Shown: in pieces, positions 53,233 to 59,647 of the stretch
Layout of the letters: every line of letters begins with the position of its first letter
How positions within the stretch are numbered: the first letter of the stretch is position 1
DNA from: Flavobacteriaceae bacterium
GTDB taxonomy: Bacteria; Bacteroidota; Bacteroidia; Flavobacteriales; Flavobacteriaceae
NCBI GenBank assembly: GCA_021647885.1
Contig: JAKITV010000011.1
Coordinates: 1-59,647, forward strand
Direction of reading: 5' to 3'
DNA: 59,647 nt
Notes under the pieces: generated by a model
What the model saw: only the letters and a program-made list of their open reading frames with translations
Databases searched by the model: none
What the model was told of the DNA's origin: nothing
Translations under genes and position numbers: made by a program

Positions 53233-54144
53233 TTAGAAGTAGAATAGATGAAATACAACCCTGTTATTACTATCAAATTCAATAGTAGGCATTGGTATTT
53301 TAACAACATTAATTATAGAAAAAATCGTCCTTAACAGGTTAGATTCTGTTCTAATTCTTGTCAAATCTACATCAAAACTTAAGTAATATTGCCTAATTCT
53401 GTTTTGATTTGTAAACAAATTATCAACATTCTCATTAGTTCCTGACAACATTCCGTCTGCACCATAGCCAATTGCAAGGTTTAACCATTTTGGTATTTTA
53501 CTGTCTTTAATAAAGGAATTTATATTTGCGCTTAACCAATACGTCTGCCCATTATAATCTTTTAAAACTTCCTGCAAAAAGTTTTCGCCAAGTTTATCTG
53601 GTCGCTGTTTTGCATATTTGGTTCTATGGAAAGAGTATTTTAAAACGATACGTTGTTCTTCCCATAACAATTCCTGACCTACATATAATCCTGTTCCTAC
53701 TGCATTTGAGGCAATATCAGACCATGAAAATCCCCATTCTTTAGAATAGCCATCAAAAATCTCAACAGCAGTTAAAAATGTAAAACCTAAAGTAGAGCCG
53801 TAAATAAGTTGGTTCTTTTTACTAACTCCACTCCAATTTAAAACATCTGCACCAAGCTTACCTAGATAATATGAAGTCATTATATGTCCAAATTTATCCA
53901 TTTGCAACCATGTATTACTATCGTTTACAGTATGGAATTTTGAACGTGGAAAATCTTTATACCAAAGCTCATTAAGACCAATTAAAGTTAAGGTTGCTAG
54001 TGAAGCTTCCGAAATAATTACAGCATTGCGCCTTGGTTTGTTTAAAGTATCACTTGGTTTAAAAAAATTGTATGTATCTAGCTGTGCAAAGGAAGATGTT
54101 CCAATTAATACAAAAAGAATAAGATATTTAAATTGATAATTCAA
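53233..54144 (-). CDS. DUF2279 family outer-membrane protein
   Basis: 303 residues with a signal peptide (ends SSFAQ near 21). Conserved segments WYKDFPRSKFHTVNDSNTWLQMDKFGHIMTSYYLGK and DIASNAVGTGLYVGQELLWEEQR are those of DUF2279. The C-terminus ends in an aromatic (VVFHLFYF), as in barrel proteins. Function unknown; related lipoproteins affect the envelope. The next gene on this strand, mltG, begins only 3 bases after this one ends. Confidence 0.83.
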   Translation of the reverse strand: MNYQFKYLILFVLIGTSSFAQLDTYNFFKPSDTLNKPRRNAVIISEASLATLTLIGLNELWYKDFPRSKFHTVNDSNTWLQMDKFGHIMTSYYLGKLGADVLNWSGVSKKNQLIYGSTLGFTFLTAVEIFDGYSKEWGFSWSDIASNAVGTGLYVGQELLWEEQRIVLKYSFHRTKYAKQRPDKLGENFLQEVLKDYNGQTYWLSANINSFIKDSKIPKWLNLAIGYGADGMLSGTNENVDNLFTNQNRIRQYYLSFDVDLTRIRTESNLLRTIFSIINVVKIPMPTIEFDSNNRVVFHLFYF

Positions 54145-54146
54145 AC

Positions 54147-55190
54147 CTATCGTTTTACACCTTGACTAGATAAATATCTCTGATATGCTCTTGCGTTTTG
54201 ATTATGCTGTGTTAACGTTTTGGCAAATTTATGAAACCCTGGTTTTTGAGCATCGGCAGCAAAATAAAAATAGTTATGCTTTTCGTAATTTAAAACGGCA
54301 TCTATTGCAGAAATATCTGGCATTGTAATTAAACCTGGAGGCAAACCAGCATTTTTATATGTATTATATGGCGAATCAATATTTTTATGTTCATTTAAAA
54401 CACGCCTTATTATTGTGTTTTTATATTTAGGTAGTTGGTATGCAGCAAATTTTAAGGTTGGATCTGCTTGCAACGGCCAATTATTTTTTAATCGGTTTAT
54501 ATAAACACCTGCTATTTTTGCTTGTTCACTCTTTTGTTTGGATTCTTCATATACAATTGAAGCTAATGCCATCACTTCGCTTTGATTTAATCCTATCTCT
54601 TTCGCTTTAGTCAAACGTGATTCGTTCCAAAAACGATTGTATTCTTTTAGCATTCTTGCTCTAAATTCTTCTGCCGAAGTATTCCAAAACAACTCATAGC
54701 TATTAGGTAAATACATGCCTAAAGCTGTTGCTTTTGTGAAATTATTTTCAGAATAAAATGCAGTATCTCTCATTGCACCTATTAATGTAGTACTATCTGC
54801 TTCAATTTGTTTGGCAACTCTTCCTGCTAATTGCTCTAATGAATTCTGATTATTGAAAGAGAGACGTATCGGAATATTATTACTTCTAATGGAATTAATA
54901 ATATCGTTATTATTCATATCCTTTGTAATACGAAATTTTCCTGCTTTAATATTAATGTTATACTTTTTTCTGGCTGCCAAAGCATCAAACGTTTTAATGT
55001 TTTTTAATAATGGAATTAAATCCTCTCTTACCTCCTGATAATTTGCATGAGAAGAAACATAAATATAAGCCTCATTATTATTGAACGCTGTGTTAGGAAT
55101 TAGCATTGCAGAATATACATAATAAGCAAAATAGCCTATAATAATCAATCCTATCATTGCTACTGCAAATAGTATTTTTTTAAAGTACAT
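54147..55190 (-). CDS. mltG: Endolytic murein transglycosylase MltG
   Basis: A 347-residue membrane-anchored enzyme that cuts nascent glycan strands. Single span near the N-terminus (about 7-28). YceG-domain motifs: LASIVYEESKQKSEQAKIAGVYINRLKNNWPLQADPT, with the catalytic Glu in YEES, and NSPYNTY-like DSPYNTYKNAGLPPGLITMP. Length is that of the family. Overlaps the start of the GNAT gene by 11 bases. Confidence 0.94.
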   Translation of the reverse strand: MYFKKILFAVAMIGLIIIGYFAYYVYSAMLIPNTAFNNNEAYIYVSSHANYQEVREDLIPLLKNIKTFDALAARKKYNINIKAGKFRITKDMNNNDIINSIRSNNIPIRLSFNNQNSLEQLAGRVAKQIEADSTTLIGAMRDTAFYSENNFTKATALGMYLPNSYELFWNTSAEEFRARMLKEYNRFWNESRLTKAKEIGLNQSEVMALASIVYEESKQKSEQAKIAGVYINRLKNNWPLQADPTLKFAAYQLPKYKNTIIRRVLNEHKNIDSPYNTYKNAGLPPGLITMPDISAIDAVLNYEKHNYFYFAADAQKPGFHKFAKTLTQHNQNARAYQRYLSSQGVKR

Positions 55191-55713
55191 CGGTGTTTAT
55201 TAGTTGAAATAAATATTCGTTTTTATAGGTTCCATCAACCAAATTCCAGTCTTCTTTTAATCCTACTTTTTTAAATCCTTGATTTGTGAAAAGAGTAATG
55301 CTTGCTTTATTTTCTTCAGAAATATTACAATACAACTGATGCAAATACAAATGATTAAAACAATAATCGGTTAATAATTTAAGGGCTTCTTTACCAAAAC
55401 CTTGTTTGCGGTTTTCGGTTTTTTTTATTAAAATCCCAATTCCAGCACGATTGTTTTTAAAATCGAATTCAAAGATATCTATCATACCTAAAGCCTCATC
55501 GTTATAATTTGAAATAACCAATCGCAATTGCTTAACTTCATAAATGTCTTTATGAGCATTATCCAGATACTGTTTGATTAAAAATTTTGAATAAGGAGTT
55601 TGAGTGCTACTAATTTCCCAAAAGTTTTCATCGTTTTCAATCGTATGAATAAATTCGAGGTCTTCTGGTTCTAGAGCTCTTAAGTAAATATGTTTTCCTT
55701 TTAAAGTTACCAT
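55180..55713 (-). CDS. GNAT N-acetyltransferase (RimJ/RimL-like)
   Basis: A 177-residue acetyltransferase of the RimJ/RimL type: IYLRALEPEDLEFIHTIEND at the start, acetyl-CoA loop RKQGFGKEALKLLTDYCF, and HQLYCNISEENKASITLFTNQGF. The acceptor may be a protein N-terminus. Overlaps mltG by 11 bases and dapF by 7, so co-transcribed. Confidence 0.88.
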   Translation of the reverse strand: MVTLKGKHIYLRALEPEDLEFIHTIENDENFWEISSTQTPYSKFLIKQYLDNAHKDIYEVKQLRLVISNYNDEALGMIDIFEFDFKNNRAGIGILIKKTENRKQGFGKEALKLLTDYCFNHLYLHQLYCNISEENKASITLFTNQGFKKVGLKEDWNLVDGTYKNEYLFQLINTDVL

Positions 55714-56486
55714 TCTATCTCTCCTTTATACACTTGGGTTGCTGAACCTATTAGCCAAATATTGATATACGAATCTCCTTTTTTTTCAAAGGACACTTTT
55801 AATTCGCCTCCTTTAGTATTCAAAGTTATTAGATTTTTTTCCGTTTCACCAATATAATGCATTGCTAGTGCAACAGCAGTTACTCCAGTACCACAAGAAA
55901 GTGTTTCGTCTTCAACACCTCTTTCATAAGTTCTCACTGAAAACGTTTCATCATTAATTTTCTCAACAAAGTTTACATTAACACCTTCATTTTTATAAGT
56001 TTTACTATAACGGATTCTTGCACCTTCCTGCTTCACATCTAGTTGTTCTATATCACTTTTACATATTACATAATGAGGAGAACCTGTATCTAAAAACACA
56101 TGGTTATCAAAATTTTGTGTTTGTGTTACATCTAGCATCTGAAGTTTTACTAAATCGTCTTCGATAACCGATTTATGCAAACCGTCTATCGCTTCAAAAG
56201 TCGCTTCATTATTTATAATTCCTAAATACTTAGCAAAAGCAGTAATACAGCGTCCACCATTTCCACACATGGAGCTTTCATTTCCATCAGCATTAAAATA
56301 AACCATTTTAAAATCTAAACTGCCTTGATTTTCAAGTAGTATCAAACCATCAGCTCCAATACCAAAACGTCGGTCGCACAAATGCGCAATAAGTGCAGTA
56401 TTGTTTTTATTGAAAAGATCTTGTCGATTATCAATAATTACAAAATCATTTCCTGTGCCTTGATATTTATAAAATGTATGTTGCAT
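55707..56486 (-). CDS. dapF: Diaminopimelate epimerase
   Basis: A 259-residue two-base epimerase converting LL- to meso-diaminopimelate for murein and lysine. Start MQHTFYKYQGTGNDFVII chosen over an ATG 12 bases upstream because it fits the family. The two catalytic cysteines lie in NESSMCGNGGRC and in LSCGTGVTAVA. Complete. First gene of dapF-GNAT-mltG-DUF2279. Confidence 0.95.
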   Translation of the reverse strand: MQHTFYKYQGTGNDFVIIDNRQDLFNKNNTALIAHLCDRRFGIGADGLILLENQGSLDFKMVYFNADGNESSMCGNGGRCITAFAKYLGIINNEATFEAIDGLHKSVIEDDLVKLQMLDVTQTQNFDNHVFLDTGSPHYVICKSDIEQLDVKQEGARIRYSKTYKNEGVNVNFVEKINDETFSVRTYERGVEDETLSCGTGVTAVALAMHYIGETEKNLITLNTKGGELKVSFEKKGDSYINIWLIGSATQVYKGEIEW

Positions 56487-56495
56487 AAGAATGAG

Positions 56496-56503
56496 CAAAT
56501 ATA
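56496..56503 (-). promoter_or_regulatory. -7 promoter box of dapF
   Basis: TATATTTG on the minus strand fits TAnnTTTG and lies only 9 bases before the dapF start, so the leader would be a few bases long. Confidence 0.3.
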
Positions 56504-56589
56504 AAAATATATAATATTACTTGCATTGTTAAATAGTAGTTAAAGTTAAATAGTGTTTTATATATCCAATTATTTTCTCCGTAAGCAAA

Positions 56590-59289
56590 TTAAAATTTAT
56601 AGGATAGTATGAACAAAATAGTTCTTGGTTGGATAAAGATATTCGTATCCATTATTAAGAATTGGTTAAAGAAGTTCTCATTTTTATATCGGACATCGAA
56701 GATATTATCCACATCTATTTCAAAACCCCAGGGGCTGTCTTCTTGGTTATAGTATAAAGACAAGTTGCCAATATTAAACTGGTTAATTTGGTTCGTATTT
56801 AGGTTTTTGTAATAATTATAGGAGTAATCTGCCGAAAGAATAAAGCCGTTTAAGAAATCCCAATCCAAAGTTGCATAAGGATTTATTTGAGTAAACTTAT
56901 TTTCGGAATTTTCTGACTTAAAATTGCTCAATTGCTGTTCCCATCCGATTTCAAAATTTGGCCAATCTTTAAAATGAGTTTCTGCTTTTAGAGTATAGCT
57001 ATGATTATTGGATTTGAAGTCAATGAGGTCATCATTAATGATGCGGGTGTAATCGGTTAAATTGAGATTTCCAAGAAGCGTCAATCTATAATCGCCAAGT
57101 TGCTTTCCAAAAGAACCTGTAAAAACATAACTATTTTCAGGTAAACTGGTATAAATGGACGTGTTTATTTGTTCTATACCTTCAATTTGGGTAGTGTTCC
57201 TTATGGATTTTTCTCTCTTGGTATAACTTAAATTGGCATTTATATAAACACCCTTGTAAAGATTGAACTGACGATAGCTTAACCTCGCTGCGTGGTATAA
57301 TTCGTTCTCCAAGTCCTCGTTACCTTGGTACAATTGGTTAAAGCTTGCTAACCGTAATCTATTTGCGTATTGTTGCACATTGGAAAAACCCGTTTTTAAT
57401 TGGTAATCGAACTCAATTTTTTCTGCGGAAGACAGTTCATACTTCATATTCAATTCGGGTAACAAGACACTTTTTTGTTTATTGGCACTTTCTTCTGAGA
57501 ATTGATTCACCTTCCAAAAATAGAAATGGTACATTAAGCCAGGTTTAAAAATGAAGTTACCTGTTTTGACCTTGTATTGCAACCCAATATAATTATCGTT
57601 TAACCGAAAATTGGTGTCGTTATTAAAGCCGTTTTCTTGAAAACCATTGATGCTACCATCCTGTAATAATTGACTATCCAATGTAGTAAATGATTCATCT
57701 AAAAACCTAAGTCCAACTCGTGGATAGATATGGTTAAACTTATCCAGTATCCAATAATGTTTTAAATTTATATTCGCTTGATGTTTTATTGCAGAGGTAT
57801 TCTGCAAAATATTAAAGAAACCACTTTCTTCTTCAAACGGAATTAAATTATTAAATACTGGTTGATTAAATAACCAATCATAATCGTTTTCTTGAATGCT
57901 GTAACTGTAATTAGCCGTAATAGTTGATGTATGTTCATAAGAAAACTGTTTATTAAAGCGTATCTCTTGCTTGACAGAAACATTTTTAAGTTGCTGTAAC
58001 GTATTAGTTATTGTGCTATCATCTTCTGTAGTAAACGAGTTTATGTCCAGCAAGGCATCTCCTTTTGAGGTTTTTATAAATGCATCATAGGCTAAATCAG
58101 TTTCAGTGTCTGGTTGGTATCGCAGTTTGAATTTGTTTAAAGTAAAAACCACATTGTTATTAGTAAAGGTCTCACGATTCTCATCTACTGCGTCATCGGT
58201 AAGGTAATTAATAGTGTTACTATTTTGGGTGTCTGTTTTGCCTTTGTTTACAATTGAAAATGCTTCCAAGCGAACCGTTGGACTTAGTTGTTGGGAAATG
58301 CTTCCAGCTCCAAAATCATTTTTTTGGTATACAAAATTTTCCTGGTTTAAGAATTGCGCAAAGTCGCTATTATATAAATCAGTAAATGAAGTCGATCCCT
58401 CAAGCAATGAAGCGAAACCTCCCTCAAAATTAATATAGTCATTTAAAGTAAAGCTCTTTTTGCCGATGTTGTTGATATCGCCAATGACATTTATAGCGGT
58501 TTTTGGACCATAATAGAATAGTGTTGGATGTAATAAAAACCGTTCCTCAACACCTCCACCTGCTTCTAAATCTCCAAAGACAAATTCTTTTTTACCTTCT
58601 TTTAATATAATGTTGAGTGCCATTTGGTCGCTATCGATCAATCCTTTTAAAAAAGCTACTTCGCTGTAATTATCCAGAACTACTATCTCATCAACTGCAT
58701 CCGCAGGAATATTGTTCACAGCCAGTTTGGTGTCGCCTGTGAAAAAAGTTTTTCCTTCCACCATTAGCTTGGTTACTTTTTTTCCATTTACCTTCACATT
58801 CCCGTCTCGATCAACTTCTACGCCTGGCAGTCTTTTTAAGACTTCTCGCAATTTACGATCTTCTCCAGTTTTGAATTGATCCGTTCGGTATATAATGGTA
58901 TCTTCTTTAACGATGATTGCCATTTTTTGATTAATTATTACTTGTTCCAATAGTTCACTACTTTCCTGTAAAGTGTAGGTTTTTTTTGTGTCTTGTGTGA
59001 TATTTACAGTATCGATGAGTTTAGAAAATCCCAAATGAGAGATTTCTATTTTATATGGAGTGGCCACCCGTAAATTTAGCCTGTATTGACCTTTTATATC
59101 AGTAATTGCAAAAGTAATGTTCAAGTTTTCTACCAAAGGTGTTGCGATAAGATTGGTATATGGAATAGGGTTTTTGATTGTGTCCACTACCTGTCCTTGT
59201 AATTGGATATTTTGTCCGTGTAAAACAGAAAATCCTGTCAGGAAAAACAGGATTAAAAAAATTGCGGGAGTTCTAAATGAGATATTCAA
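56590..59289 (-). CDS. Outer-membrane beta-barrel protein, carboxypeptidase-regulatory/TonB-receptor-like (paralogue)
   Basis: 899 residues, parallel in every part to the protein at 14295-16964: a signal peptide, a regulatory Ig-like domain (LQGQVVDTIKNPIPYTNLI), and the plug-like segment (RLPGVEVDRDGNVKVNGKKV, VNNIPADAVDEIVVL). Then comes the shared block GDLEAGGGVEERFLLHPTLFY, and a barrel ending LFILSYKF. It lies 30 bases after a GLPGLI gene, as does its paralogue. The ligand is unknown. A TTATCCACA match (56705-56713) lies in its 3' part. Confidence 0.88.
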   Translation of the reverse strand: MNISFRTPAIFLILFFLTGFSVLHGQNIQLQGQVVDTIKNPIPYTNLIATPLVENLNITFAITDIKGQYRLNLRVATPYKIEISHLGFSKLIDTVNITQDTKKTYTLQESSELLEQVIINQKMAIIVKEDTIIYRTDQFKTGEDRKLREVLKRLPGVEVDRDGNVKVNGKKVTKLMVEGKTFFTGDTKLAVNNIPADAVDEIVVLDNYSEVAFLKGLIDSDQMALNIILKEGKKEFVFGDLEAGGGVEERFLLHPTLFYYGPKTAINVIGDINNIGKKSFTLNDYINFEGGFASLLEGSTSFTDLYNSDFAQFLNQENFVYQKNDFGAGSISQQLSPTVRLEAFSIVNKGKTDTQNSNTINYLTDDAVDENRETFTNNNVVFTLNKFKLRYQPDTETDLAYDAFIKTSKGDALLDINSFTTEDDSTITNTLQQLKNVSVKQEIRFNKQFSYEHTSTITANYSYSIQENDYDWLFNQPVFNNLIPFEEESGFFNILQNTSAIKHQANINLKHYWILDKFNHIYPRVGLRFLDESFTTLDSQLLQDGSINGFQENGFNNDTNFRLNDNYIGLQYKVKTGNFIFKPGLMYHFYFWKVNQFSEESANKQKSVLLPELNMKYELSSAEKIEFDYQLKTGFSNVQQYANRLRLASFNQLYQGNEDLENELYHAARLSYRQFNLYKGVYINANLSYTKREKSIRNTTQIEGIEQINTSIYTSLPENSYVFTGSFGKQLGDYRLTLLGNLNLTDYTRIINDDLIDFKSNNHSYTLKAETHFKDWPNFEIGWEQQLSNFKSENSENKFTQINPYATLDWDFLNGFILSADYSYNYYKNLNTNQINQFNIGNLSLYYNQEDSPWGFEIDVDNIFDVRYKNENFFNQFLIMDTNIFIQPRTILFILSYKF

Positions 59290-59319
59290 ATATATAAATA
59301 TTTAAAATTACAGACTGTT

Positions 59320-59647
59320 TTAGTCATCGATAAATTTTTTAGTCAAATTCTTGATTATATCCTCGTATTCTTGTTGGGTTATTGCTTTGGAGTCATCTAG
59401 TTTCTCTATCTCTAAGTTTTGATTTGTTTCAATTTTTTTTACTGTTATTACAGCTCCTTTTAAATCAACTTCTGCGATTAAGCCTGGTAACCCCATAAAA
59501 ATATCAGGACCAGACTGTATTGGAATTGATGGAATAAACCAAGCTTCAACTTTTAATTCTCTATTTGTTACTGGATCATAATAATTACCTTCAGCTTTCT
59601 TTGCATCGAAGCCCAATATCTTTTTATTGCCATCCTTTATAATCCAA
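59320..59647 (-). CDS. GLPGLI family protein, 5' part outside the window
   Basis: The C-terminal ~107 residues of a GLPGLI protein; the frame stays open to the window edge, so the start and signal peptide are missing. The text reads WIIKDGNKKILGFDAKKAEG, EAWFIPSIPIQSGPDIFMGL, then the exact family motif GLPGLIAEV, ending in NLTKKFIDD. It is immediately upstream of the receptor-like barrel gene (30-base gap), the same order as the pair at 13523-16964. Confidence 0.88.
   Translation of the reverse strand, partial: WIIKDGNKKILGFDAKKAEGNYYDPVTNRELKVEAWFIPSIPIQSGPDIFMGLPGLIAEVDLKGAVITVKKIETNQNLEIEKLDDSKAITQQEYEDIIKNLTKKFIDD

Noticed and set aside
56705..56713. Perfect DnaA box TTATCCACA
   Set aside because: Single copy inside the receptor-like coding sequence, with no neighbouring boxes or unwinding region; expected by chance in a window this size.

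Overview
The window is a stretch of chromosome from a low-GC member of the Bacteroidota, almost certainly a marine Flavobacteriaceae. Evidence for this: a type IX secretion (T9SS) C-terminal sorting domain, the T9SS protein PorD, GLPGLI proteins next to carboxypeptidase-regulatory/outer-membrane barrel proteins, the Bacteroidota-type RNA polymerase omega, TAnnTTTG-type -7 promoter boxes, and few Shine-Dalgarno sequences. Genus is not determined; relatives of Psychroserpens, Lacinutrix, Olleya or Winogradskyella would fit. Most of the window is housekeeping. No rRNA, tRNA, CRISPR array, prophage or conjugative element was seen.

Layout. 1-900: a REP-associated (RAYT-type) Y1 transposase between two palindromic repeats. 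900-6050: an M28 peptidase, a TolB-like/NTF2-like protein and a PIF1-type helicase carrying HRDC and HTH domains. 6160-12750: a beta-oxidation operon in the order marR-fadN-(four-helix protein)-fadA-fadE, with heptanucleotide repeats in its gaps. 13100-16964: a small secreted protein, a GLPGLI protein and an outer-membrane receptor-like barrel. 16961-23604: an acyl-CoA synthetase, purL (with a palindromic element inserted in its reading frame) and a fructosamine-kinase-family protein. 23645-24075: a decayed IS200-like element. 24252-27385: a lipoprotein and an RprX/RprY-like two-component system. 27466-30018: coaE, a YbbR protein and a GT2 glycosyltransferase. 30095-32473: a T9SS-exported protein. 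32653-40033: fabI, recN, porD, coaBC, rpoZ, bamD, dapA and a small conserved gene. 40103-41785: a 5'-nucleotidase split into two genes. 41816-49640: a membrane protein, ligA, a LOG protein, prmC (with two heptanucleotide arrays inside it), a GNAT, ribD, a HAD phosphatase, YigZ and a thioesterase. 49847-52463: dnaA, a phosphotyrosine phosphatase and an RsmI-like methyltransferase. 52477-56486: a lysozyme-fold protein, a DUF2279 protein, mltG, a GNAT and dapF. 56590-59647: a second receptor/GLPGLI pair, cut by the window edge.

How the genes work together. FadD-like, FadE, FadN and FadA form a complete fatty-acid degradation route, probably under the MarR protein encoded first in the operon. BamD, PorD, the T9SS substrate, the two receptors and the DUF2279 protein all concern the outer membrane. 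DapA, DapF, MltG and the lysozyme-fold protein concern peptidoglycan. CoaBC and CoaE make coenzyme A.

The most unusual signal is not one gene but several families of short repeats scattered between and inside housekeeping genes: REP palindromes around the RAYT, TTCCTGC-type hairpins, 7-bp tandem arrays in and around prmC and the fad operon, and a roughly 107-bp palindromic element that has become part of the PurL protein. A relic of the same element lies beside the dead IS200 copy.
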